Source: Lentzea atacamensis (GTDB taxonomy: Bacteria > Actinomycetota > Actinomycetes > Mycobacteriales > Pseudonocardiaceae). From it: a stretch of DNA of 64,000 bases. Made by a program: the position numbers and the translations under genes. The notes beneath the pieces were generated by a model. The model was not told where the DNA came from and searched no databases. It saw nothing but the letters and a program-made list of their open reading frames with translations. The stretch lies in NCBI RefSeq assembly GCF_003269295.1, contig NZ_QLTT01000001.1, positions 763,635 through 827,634 on the forward strand, given 5' to 3'. Numbering within the stretch: position 1 is the first letter of the stretch; every line of letters begins with the position of its first letter. Positions 46,101 to 51,362 of this stretch are shown piece after piece.

Positions 46101-48905
46101 GATGTCGTCCGGCGTGCCCCTGACCTGGTTCACCAGCGCCTGCCGCGCGTCGGGGTCGGCGGGGTGCAGCGTCATGGCGATCGCGTTGGCGAGGCTGGTT
46201 CGCTCGTCGGCGCCGGGAACCGGCACCGCCTCGAGGCCGTGCAAGTCCAGCATCTGCTCCACCGGGTCGGATGGTGCGGGCGCCGCTTCGCTTTCGGTGT
46301 TCGAGGGTTCGGGTTTCGTCTTCGGGGTGACGTTGCGTGGTGCGGCCGGGGCCGGGAACGCGGCCAGTGCCGCGGGTGCGGCGGGCTGGGAAGGGATCGG
46401 TGGTGCGGTCGGCTTGGCTGGTTGTGGCGCGTCCGCCGGCACACCGGGCTTCGTCTGCTGCGGCACGGCAGCCGGTGCTGCGCTCGGCTGTCCAGTCACG
46501 CCGTGCACCGCGGCGGCCGGTTTCGGCGTCTGCCCGGAGGTCGGCGGGGTGGCGCTCGGCTGAGGCCCGCCACCCGGGTTCACCGCGGACGGCTGCGGCG
46601 CGCCTGTCGCGGGAGTCGTGCCCGGCTGCGCGCCAACGCCAGGCGCCGCAACCGCCCCAGGCTGACGTGAGGGGCCCGCCCCAGGCGTGCCGGTGCCCGG
46701 CTTCGTCCCGGCGTCCGGCGGAGTGCCAAGGGCCTGGACACCGGGTTTGGCCGACGGCTGTGCCGCGACACCTGACGCGGCCGAGCCGGGTGGCACCCCG
46801 GTGGCGCTGTCAGGTGCGAACGGCTTGCCCGTGGTCTGCGGACCGGCCGCCGGCGATGCGCTGTGGACGTCCGGGGTCGACGGCCTGCCGGGAACCGCGG
46901 GTGCAGCCCTGAGGCCGCCGCCGGCGACCGCACCTGACGTCCGTCCAGGCGCAGCGGGTCCGGTGGCCGGATCGGCCTTCGCACCAGGCGCGACCGCACC
47001 CGGAACCGACGAAGACACCCCAGGCACACCCGATGCCCGACCCGGCACAGCAGGACCAGCAGCCGGATCAGCCTTCACACCAGGCGCAACCGCACCCGGA
47101 ACGGACGGGGACACCGCGGGCCCACTCGAGCCGGCCCGGCTGCCTGGCGTTCCCGCGGAACCGCCGGGCGTCGCTCCTGCCGCAAGCCCACCGGGCTGCG
47201 TGGGCTTACCGCCGGGGACCCCGGCCGGGCTGCCGACGGCCCGGTCAGCCGCCGGGCCGCTCGTCCGGGCGTCGGGTCCGGCCAGGCCGCCGGGCGCCGA
47301 ACCGGGACCGACGCCACCGGGTGAAGTGCCGGGTCGCGTCCCGGGTCCGTTCGTGCCGGTGGGAGTGGCAGGTGCCGCGAGACCACCCGGACCAGCGGGG
47401 CTCCCGAGTCCTGCCGGCTTGCCACCGGGTTTCGCATCTGTGGTTGCCGGACTGCTGGTGCCCGACGGGCCGCCCCTGACCGCGCTCGGGGTGTCCGGCC
47501 GGTTCTGAACGCCGGAACCACCCGCGGACGCGGAGGGATCGGAGCCCTTGCCAGCGCTCGCGGCCGCCGGAGTGTTCACCGCCCCCAAGCCGCCGGGCGC
47601 CGTGGTTCGGGCCGGTCCGCCCGGTACCTGGGGCGCTCCTGCGGGTGTGGCACTCCGGGTGCCGGATCCGCCTGGGCCGCCCGCACCTGTCGGAGTGGGT
47701 GAGGCGGCCGAGGAGGCAGGTGCCGGTCCACCAGCGGCGGCGTCTTTGCCAGTGCCGACAGCAGGTGCACCGACGCTCAGCCCCGCCGGGCCTGCGGGGA
47801 CCGGTCCCTTTCCGCCCGTCGCTGACGGTGTCGGCGAGACCGTCGGGCCACCAGCAGCCGCAGCCCTCCCAGGACTCACGCCAGGCCCACCGGCAGCGGC
47901 CGGCACCCCGGGGCCACCCGCAGCCGCCGCCTTGCCAGGCCCGGCACCAGCATCGCCCTTGACCACAGGTGCCCGGCCAACCGCCGGACCACCAGCGGAC
48001 GCCGCCTTCCCGGGTGCTGTGCCAGGCCCACCCGCGACCGTCGGTGCCTGCGACGCCGCCGGAGCGGGCGCAACCGCAGGCTTGCCCGGCACAGACCCAG
48101 GCCCGCCCTTGACCGTCGGAGCCTGCGATACGGCCGGACCGCCAGCAGCCGCCGCCTTCCCAGGCCCGGCGCCAGGCCCGCCTGCAACCGTCGGCACCGA
48201 AGGCCCAGCCGACGCGGCCGCCTTGCTCGGCGCGGCACCAGTTCCGCCCTTGACCGTCGGAACCTGCGCCACCCCGGGGCCAGCAGCAGCCGCCGGCTTC
48301 GCCGCACCCGCTCCCGCCCCGCCCGCGATCGTGCCCGGTTTCGACACAGCCGGCCCACTCGACCCAGCAGCCTTCGCCGGCCCCGCACCAGCCCCACCAG
48401 CAATCGACCCGGGCTTGGACACAACCGCACCACCCGGCCCAGCAGCCCGCCCCGGCCCAGCTCCAGGCCCACCAGGCGGCGGCTTGACGTTGGTCGTGGG
48501 ATCGAGGGCCTTCAGCGAGGAGGCGTTGTGGGCGTCGGCGTTGACGGTGGTGGCGGTGGTGGCCTTGAGTCCGGATTGGACGTTGCCGAACGCCTTGGCG
48601 CCCGCATCGGCCTGCGCGACCGCCTGGTCGTTCGAGGCGTTCAGGGCCGGGACGGCGAACAGGCCGATCGGGCCCAGGGAGTTCGCGCCCAGGTTGAGGC
48701 CGCGCAGGCCGCTCGAGATCGAGGACAGCCGCGACTGCAGGTCTCCCGCGTTGCTCTGGAGGCGCTGCATCGAAGAGTCGTTCATGGAGAAGCCGGAGTT
48801 GCCGGTGGGGCCCGCGCTTCCCGTGGGTGGCGGGGGCGGGGCAGGCTGGGACGGCGCCGGATTCGTGGAAACGGACGGGTTGGGGTTGACGTGCCCCTTG
48901 GCCAT
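34116..48905 (-). CDS. Giant ESX-type effector/polymorphic-toxin-like protein (4,929 aa)
   Basis: No exact match is recognised. Order from the ATG at 48905 (GGAG upstream): helical ESX-like N-terminus (1-135); Pro/Ala/Gly-rich repeats (about 137-880); a mixed region starting VPVPGADERTSLANAIA (about 890-1690); HD-like segment with YEHSQ (His1744) and FHDIEK (His1778-Asp1779); OmpA-like segment (about 1975-2065); zinc-protease motif HEMLH (2246-2250) followed by PDEYVD; three or four beta-rich modules rich in Thr/Ser/Gly (about 2420-3890); alanine-rich coiled coil (3905-4160); second OmpA-like copy (about 4188-4275); two tandem 244-residue repeats starting at 4282 and 4526; C-terminal region (about 4790-4929) weakly resembling OTU proteases but without the usual cysteine. 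There is no signal peptide. The upstream genes suggest type VII export. No immunity gene is evident downstream. Confidence 0.75.
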   Translation of the reverse strand: MAKGHVNPNPSVSTNPAPSQPAPPPPPTGSAGPTGNSGFSMNDSSMQRLQSNAGDLQSRLSSISSGLRGLNLGANSLGPIGLFAVPALNASNDQAVAQADAGAKAFGNVQSGLKATTATTVNADAHNASSLKALDPTTNVKPPPGGPGAGPGRAAGPGGAVVSKPGSIAGGAGAGPAKAAGSSGPAVSKPGTIAGGAGAGAAKPAAAAGPGVAQVPTVKGGTGAAPSKAAASAGPSVPTVAGGPGAGPGKAAAAGGPAVSQAPTVKGGPGSVPGKPAVAPAPAASQAPTVAGGPGTAPGKAASAGGPAVGRAPVVKGDAGAGPGKAAAAGGPGVPAAAGGPGVSPGRAAAAGGPTVSPTPSATGGKGPVPAGPAGLSVGAPAVGTGKDAAAGGPAPASSAASPTPTGAGGPGGSGTRSATPAGAPQVPGGPARTTAPGGLGAVNTPAAASAGKGSDPSASAGGSGVQNRPDTPSAVRGGPSGTSSPATTDAKPGGKPAGLGSPAGPGGLAAPATPTGTNGPGTRPGTSPGGVGPGSAPGGLAGPDARTSGPAADRAVGSPAGVPGGKPTQPGGLAAGATPGGSAGTPGSRAGSSGPAVSPSVPGAVAPGVKADPAAGPAVPGRASGVPGVSSSVPGAVAPGAKADPATGPAAPGRTSGAVAGGGLRAAPAVPGRPSTPDVHSASPAAGPQTTGKPFAPDSATGVPPGSAASGVAAQPSAKPGVQALGTPPDAGTKPGTGTPGAGPSRQPGAVAAPGVGAQPGTTPATGAPQPSAVNPGGGPQPSATPPTSGQTPKPAAAVHGVTGQPSAAPAAVPQQTKPGVPADAPQPAKPTAPPIPSQPAAPAALAAFPAPAAPRNVTPKTKPEPSNTESEAAPAPSDPVEQMLDLHGLEAVPVPGADERTSLANAIAMTLHPADPDARQALVNQVRGTPDDIARAADARVHALGVDGKFTSFGPVTGRPVHLVASEAPDGSTRYAATRESVHIGRPGVSYPGPTKLELNGAWHTLHRGEFEIETIAGRHHVRLYTAVVNPVDLSGDTAFKDIQQDPRSGELKFAKGKGSYLWAGAGRPLRAVQWLAKYAATDGGKPSNPKDPSSAPLRPVLRSYLVPLDVYNKITSGATIELGQGEAPSMNVDVRGESNQFGIGGEHYNQLMEHAEPGSLTTYPADSALPFDFPDQAGRIVPVSELYQRLGLDPDFRSDVLGKAYDPWLQWEKDGGAWKVGFLNNATKLHDMATQLREHHLTWMQSKQDPAGRVPLALIEPDADTFPTARRDAPPPKDTGFEARVERLNQFLNEVGPAATNVSKVTTDVLSTGGPALRDHLARTDAPAVNQEAFEKVLRENVVPKAAADAAKKIDGAVKNIRSSGLSSRADFHSLMKNGYRPKNSKLKVFADEVIGPVAAEFEAGVANHPDLALLDHDSRSEVARALGNRMRDELGRQFGELTDVLGELNRRKVPDKIDSQQLETLKQELGPLVAVAAAEGGGRKASWLGGNRVNAFGKLIGARIAHGELPSTSPRIDKNLVADVAEKQVLAKVTTKALNSFTGKDLAATQPDELRAVVRDEVLPELETATSAALKNDPALALVDQNFRDDVADAVAHDAKTRAERKLAGFEFDPVDPAAVDALMAKVPGIATQAEIGALMSADSDRMAIDFNTRKYGETPFPNSFHEWNQQRPAELARQRQAGDQLSRTIAGTRNPETAVKELIGQFPELGPKFDEVATQVQDKPFREPGAKGVYTFYEHSQMVLGQFLDLTANENPDTRFLPVDALAKAILFHDIEKVNAKNQFGDGQGRHDREPEHKLAVEMMDRYRGLWNNDREFKAARAIVDSDPFGFYLRNKITADETFKFLNDLTVKIDPDARPENAKKLFEEFHQYYQADFSSYTTHSTYVDRKGVDHHGPNSFTNRFETGPDGITKTPDGRHFEYTKDGRVSDAAAKMAALSDMFRDPATIREHRARLGNTSAPAPRTAPVELSFDFEPGATSLTAEQSAQVRTLAGSLVDAATTRADLGYLPPKAEVSGPHARTVSQLLTAQLGGLVDVQVVAGRQTGADVRVDWELKRPDGKTSPPPARTPSPARKVIDDESWRHSSAATADWFAPHDPASPDMWQNLRESAHARTVDTEIAGVTTYSTPSNISMYRTLVNYDLRRIEVRPGEFVQEYTVKVHLKPGAGVDPAVLDQVRANTHDGVNSLLNRGYRLPSGDQFHLNVEFTDNAADTHTTVEVKDVHSNQLEWNPTATPGVYAHEMLHYLGAPDEYVDATRVFLARESRSSMHTDDGGMMGTDLYLPDPALLPRHLWLIERIANSQVMVPDTRLDPPGTAPAPRTAPDAAATPSRPAPPAPPAPPATSAEPSTSAQPEPSSPPVSPARSDSSADFLPADDASLSDEDFVPATDASVAGQLPSFFQDSAALGTIAAVEVNGGPQIEQAVAGLLPQRVGVTPRGVDQIAPALSQNFESFLGNGRNFQIKVGKDWFEANVTATLGTSTTTDLTPKTKVDFTAQSGNTTTQTGTIGTAGDVGGAVTLGMAVGATGTVAGKAALARPVTSATTGTSTTDQRAIRSTDEAFGAQVPVTYRVTLTDARGNQVGAHVEVTQEVGLQIPGDLIAITPADPGLSETPWTRTPEHAAPEAVTDLDSAKAFEDIARQLHPSVTKLGAPGRTALQEFLSPSAIRDNLGAALNGWVVSPDLSSPHGSRGGVVRMRAVPVSVELVGTTSSANLRVHESAAISTGLSAATKSGFDASVTVGGGATAKGKVGGSATATVGYSARTTESSSAGTSASVKTGIQVKGELGLYRTKMRLEFQTPHGTTIPVTATGYLRAGLPEAGAANLPVPADATTDLVVPTPEPKFPPPYLTSAAAAGAVKVGSFEPAAEVQSQVEGALRGIPGFEKFLPSFADAASDPRKAGRNMQDLADQAENLRKLTTELSPAALQSQMDSLLGAGVQVQLKRQGMATNDFINVTVKARLTNPVHLGQAEQRNVRGSASTGPKLDSATTTQKGWSAGVEAKVVIPSGDKRTTATPTPSVGAKYTSTTAVKTSAGPTVGATRSTGGSPNAQLFQHDVTFDVEVTRFSRNRAWVKRLTPGSPWLKVPEPKTIAKTGVNLREISGQVNLWVSDGSTLSTDPAAFAPGTPSAPVAIPDPPTIQQLLTAPKPRAWPSLHVEAVANTEAVRDAAIAALNASGDTALTVPGTEARNRIDKLFSPESIKANLPTLVGKGMTEGGLKYGRRVADRVGAVGMAVGLSNPKLVSISDDVGVEAAHAGGFKAGESRTDSRSVDVTAGLNTPMRPTKGAVGSTALGATAKWTPWSKTKTTGTEATGSVDRNRVMPATGRTVLVQLDAEVTVVGESRASNTVRKGSTSVAGSVVTLPGGVFVRVSEDVARDMGVLPPVEAAVAPVEQGTMAPPSTLRPGESSALGLGLVEQAPDLSDLVPQLREKLGKLGKNLLPKSVLDDSMNNLRRLTDLTSDASVKALVDSALDGGIPLLVHDPGVFGKDTYQVTLKATPGEPVFQGAVNDGVDIEHTSTGTQVVTKTSGGGTGWGAGLKVPGSGLPKTGDANVSATVGGAAAVNVGQAQSYSSTESTTKQLGQTRAASGPAARYTVPVTFELVVEKGSKEIGRATSGQVGMAVRVHADNQKTTADPVPLTSHATTRPAEDGTPASAREWQETSAKLPPFASVENLRGAQLLQDAAVRALRGAGANTGITGKGTGAMNALRSGLALESLQPNLPGMLDGAFEVPGLREASLTTSQHARVKVYARLVNPRLEALSDGVAVSEARSTVGATSSEAKRTESHDVTVALAPGGVTSKKPDIGFSAAGAEIRHASEDSAAVSAGTTHNPATTLKTEGRTGLVGYDVEYRVVADLGKGRTGVVELKVPGSAQVRMHAADAETVLGRTLPDDLDAAQTGVHEAAKAWREAEVTADEARHAAQTTINDLAPQLAQATTDVTTRAAELAIAEQNVTDATTRLGAARQQRDEAVQALARAESAVDEAADLLRSNELNATLAEQMALAARLDVDQATAREQAARADSDQSEIRDAAEARQEAVREHQAAMATAARTAELAARARDLHSEAVVDLGTAQARAEASEGALRVAEEGLRQASLARDTARARHSEAVRAEQDLRAEIVRAEAEVERTRAEAARAQQAWWQAKEVVDQEVGRFNAVPASPEPSSPEAEPPPVPAASLPDLSLELPAGSTSLTFHQLVELERMAERLAGLQAARAAEGLPAPVVEITGDHAARVAELLSREIAVDITVAPGRPNAADLHVNLAPVNHAATADDQLSELVTTAMEDASPLMRSVHDVLASDPRRFVNSAAALHLLRASVVLHTRTAEVGDLIDRHGADAVADAFIRQFERPIIETAQREAFADLSTEPARNAFTTWAHQLWDTIENQPQLAADPDALADHVFHHDKGYNRATNFAQARILETLIPPPPLAEAVAGRGRPDNDPSAQAMWLFQVLADAKLIPADASVSPEQFTAAVNDNRAELAAGIGVELTDRLTAELREELQSYGMVDEDVPVSATDQLAELASSAMEHASPLMRSVESALWSNPQQYVHHEAGLHLLRASVVLDTRTDEVAGLIRELGVDAVADAFIQQFERPIIETAQREAFADLDSDAGRAAFGSWAHQLWDTINNTPQLTQDAEVLAGEIFNHDKGYNRATNFAQQVALAAITGPPPLSDAIAERPAPAGDTADQAAWVYQVFSTAGLIAADGTDTASGFTELVRRHRAELEPGLGRLDEQRIADLRQELVDMVMLDDDMDSAPASPPAPPDPTADTLRYLANDVLARPAPPPVTPNGLYAAVAYVTRGDAATLRKHVVNKAANDPNVARAATDFAAGRPMLPGHLNGALVENLNWSLRPSENENTSAGNARDLLGHLIASHLGVNVVIHQGGPPVVLAPLGGHSPSSVEVDLVVVNGQATYRPHT
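34620..36062 (-). repeat. Tandem duplication of a 244-codon module within the giant gene
   Basis: Two successive units begin DQLSEL (residue 4282) and DQLAEL (4526). Both contain SPLMRSV, LLRASVVL, TRT, VADAFI, QFERPIIETAQREAFADL, HQLWDTI and HDKGYNRATNFAQ, and both end in a run of acidic residues. Confidence 0.85.
46260..48490 (-). repeat. Low-complexity Pro/Ala/Gly repeat region of the giant gene
   Basis: About 740 codons built from degenerate units around GGPGAGPGKAAAAGG, often with VSQAPTVKGG between. The DNA is C-rich and highly repetitive, so assembly length here may be uncertain. Confidence 0.8.
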
Positions 48906-48926
48906 TGCCGGTTCTCCAGGAGACGA

Positions 48927-50771
48927 CTAGTGCTTCACGGGCGGGCTGGACGTGTCCGGGGTGCCGGGAGCGGCATCGGGGGCATTGGAGTCGCCGAAGG
49001 CGCCGAAGAACTCGTCGCCCTTCACCGCGTCCCCGTAGCCCGTGCTCGCGTTCACCTTGCGGGCGTGCTCCAGAGGATCGGTCGGCTCCGCGGCGGGGGC
49101 ACCGCCTGGCCGCCCAGCGGCCGCCTCCCCCGCCGTCCTGGCCTCGGCCGCCCTGTCCTCCAGCGTCTTGCCCGCCGACTGGGCCTCGCGCGAGGCCTGT
49201 TCGGCTGCCTTGATGTCCGCTTCGGTGCCGGACGCGAACGCCTTGGCGTTGGCCTCGGCCGCGGCCGCGTTCTTGGCCATGAAGTCGGTGTTCGCCTTCT
49301 CGTAGGCCTCGTTGGCGGCCTTGGCGGCGTCGTTCTTCGCGGTCAGTTCGGGGTCGGCCTTGCCGCCGGTCTCCTTCAGGTACTCCTCGTACGCCTTCGC
49401 CGAGGCCTCGTCCGCCGGCTTGCCGTCCTGGAGCGCGCTGTAGCTGGCCTGAGCCGCATCACTCAGCTCACGCGACTCGCGGGCCACGTTCGCCGCCGCG
49501 TCCACGGCCTTCGCCTTCGCGGCGTCGTACTTCGCGTCGGCGGCGTCGTACTTCTGCTTGGCCGCGTCGTACTCGGTCCTGGCGGCGTCCGACTTCGCCT
49601 TGGCCGCGTCGAACTTCCTCCTCGCGGAGTCGTAAGCGGACTGGTCGCCGGACTTGGCGGCGCGGTTGACCGCTTCGGCCGCGCGGTTGGTTTCCTCGGA
49701 CGTGCGGTTCAGCTCACCGGTCGCGCGGTTCAGGTCGCCGGCTGTGCGGGTCACGTCGGTGGCCGCGGCCTTGGTGTCGGTGGTCGCCGCGGACAGGTCG
49801 GCGTTGGCCTTCGAGACGTCGTCGGCCTGCCTCGACTCGGCGTCCTTCGCGGCCTGGTACCTGGCCGACGCCTCCTCGCTCTTGTCGTGGACCGCGTCGA
49901 GCTTGTCCTGCGCGGCGGCCTGCTGCCGAGCCTTGTCGATCGTCTCGTCGACGCCCTGGTAGGCCTGGCCGACGGCGTAGGTGATCTCGGCGGCGTCGGC
50001 GGCGTTGTCGAAGCGGTCCCAGCCCTTGCCGACCTTCGCCATCACGCCGTCGAGATCGCCGACGCAGCCCATCAGCTTGGCCAGCGCGGCGATGACGCGC
50101 TTGACCTTCGAGCCGAGCGTGAGGGCCAGCTCGGCGGCCTCGCGGGCGATCTGGATGCCGGCGTAGGCCAGCGACCCGCCGAACGTGAAGATCGCGCCGG
50201 CGAGCCCGATCGCCGCGTTCGCGGTCACGGAGCCGATGAACTGGGCGATCGCGTCACGGATGATGTCGCGCAGGACCGAGACGATCGTGCCCATCATCGC
50301 CACGACCTTGGCCTTGCCCTCGACCGCGCCGGCCAGGCTGTCGAGCTCCTTGCCCATCGTGTCCATGCTCGTCTGGAACTTCTCCGACGCGGCACCGGTC
50401 CAGCCGTCGAAGGTCGCCAGCGAACTGCGGTGGTCCTCCGCCAGCACACGCAGCTCCGCGGCCTTCGCCTTGGTCGCCTCGACGTTGGCCTGGATGTCCT
50501 CCGGATCGCCCAGCACCTCGTCGAGCAGTTCCTTCAGGATGCTGATGTGCTCCATCATCCAGCCGAAGGCGGAGCCCAGCAGCGAGCCGAACGGGTCGAC
50601 GACGAGCGAGACCGTCGAGGCCACAGCGCCGATCGCGTTGAACGCGAGGTCCAGTTCGCTCTGCGCCTGTCCGGTGATCGAGTCGATCAAGCTGTCGTAG
50701 GACTCGATGAAGAGGGTGCCCTTGTACTTGTCCTTCTCGTCCATGTTGACCAGCAGCGGGTTGTCGCTCAT
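48927..50771 (-). CDS. ESX-type WXG-like protein with long coiled-coil tail
   Basis: A 614-residue protein starting at ATG 50771 (MSDNPLLVNMDEKD; AAGGGA upstream). Residues 20-250 are helical and hydrophobic, including DGWTGAASEKF with the W-x-G turn and membrane-like stretches near IGLAGAIFTFGGSLAYAGI. Residues 270-570 form a heptad-rich Ala/Lys/Asp coiled coil with repeated YDAAKxK units. The tail is Pro-rich. It lies 13 bases after the YbaB-like gene and 21 before the giant gene, so the three are one operon. The likely role is as an ESX-exported partner or scaffold of the giant protein; this rests on context. Confidence 0.75.
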   Translation of the reverse strand: MSDNPLLVNMDEKDKYKGTLFIESYDSLIDSITGQAQSELDLAFNAIGAVASTVSLVVDPFGSLLGSAFGWMMEHISILKELLDEVLGDPEDIQANVEATKAKAAELRVLAEDHRSSLATFDGWTGAASEKFQTSMDTMGKELDSLAGAVEGKAKVVAMMGTIVSVLRDIIRDAIAQFIGSVTANAAIGLAGAIFTFGGSLAYAGIQIAREAAELALTLGSKVKRVIAALAKLMGCVGDLDGVMAKVGKGWDRFDNAADAAEITYAVGQAYQGVDETIDKARQQAAAQDKLDAVHDKSEEASARYQAAKDAESRQADDVSKANADLSAATTDTKAAATDVTRTAGDLNRATGELNRTSEETNRAAEAVNRAAKSGDQSAYDSARRKFDAAKAKSDAARTEYDAAKQKYDAADAKYDAAKAKAVDAAANVARESRELSDAAQASYSALQDGKPADEASAKAYEEYLKETGGKADPELTAKNDAAKAANEAYEKANTDFMAKNAAAAEANAKAFASGTEADIKAAEQASREAQSAGKTLEDRAAEARTAGEAAAGRPGGAPAAEPTDPLEHARKVNASTGYGDAVKGDEFFGAFGDSNAPDAAPGTPDTSSPPVKH

Positions 50772-50784
50772 CGCTGGATTCCCT

Positions 50785-51276
50785 TCACCACGGCTGGTTC
50801 TCGTCGTCGTCCTCGTCGTCCGCCGGGCGACGGCCACGCACCGGAGGCGCCTGGGCGGGCGCCGGTTTGGTCTCGGCGACCGGCTCGTCGTCTTCTTCGA
50901 TCTGCTCGAGGGCGTGCGTCTCGTCCGGCTCCGCGTCCTCGTTCGCCTCGATGACGTCCGTGATCATCTGCATCGTCTCTGTGCCCTCACCGATCGGCCG
51001 GAACACCTCGACCACCTGCGCCGACGCGTTCTTCTGGGCCTGCCGCGCGGTCTCCAGGATCAGCGCGGTGAGCCGGGGAGCGCCGAGCTCGACCGCCCTG
51101 TGTCCCAGCTGGAGGTTCGTCAGGCCGCCGTTGGGTCCGACGGTGACCGTGACCGCACCGTCCTTGCTGGACGCGGTTCCCGACACGGCCGCGAGGTTCT
51201 CCTGCGCCTCAGCGGCCTTCCGCTGCAGCTCGGCTGCTCGGGCTTCGAAGTCGTTGACCCACGCGTACGGATCCAA
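50785..51276 (-). CDS. YbaB/EbfC-family nucleoid-associated-like protein
   Basis: A 163-residue protein. TTG 51276 is preferred because AGGAGG sits five bases upstream; a GTG at 51297 in frame lacks a site and adds seven residues. Residues 5-100 match the YbaB/EbfC fold (long helix rich in Ala/Gln/Lys, then GAVTVTVGPNGGLTNLQLG and a second helix). The C-terminal 60 residues are acidic and Pro-rich. YbaB-like genes are common beside ESX substrate genes in Pseudonocardiaceae, where their role is unsettled: DNA-binding regulator or secretion accessory. It is first gene of the giant-protein operon. Confidence 0.82.
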   Translation of the reverse strand: MDPYAWVNDFEARAAELQRKAAEAQENLAAVSGTASSKDGAVTVTVGPNGGLTNLQLGHRAVELGAPRLTALILETARQAQKNASAQVVEVFRPIGEGTETMQMITDVIEANEDAEPDETHALEQIEEDDEPVAETKPAPAQAPPVRGRRPADDEDDDENQPW

Positions 51277-51362
51277 GGCAGCCTCCTGTGGCGACACACC
51301 AGTGCACCGTGGAGTCCACTTGATCTCGCCAACGGCAGCCCAACGTCACACCAACGCGGGCC

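Noticed and set aside
46260..48490. CRISPR-like or VNTR array
   Set aside because: The repeats are degenerate, of uneven length and in frame with one long protein; there are no spacers.
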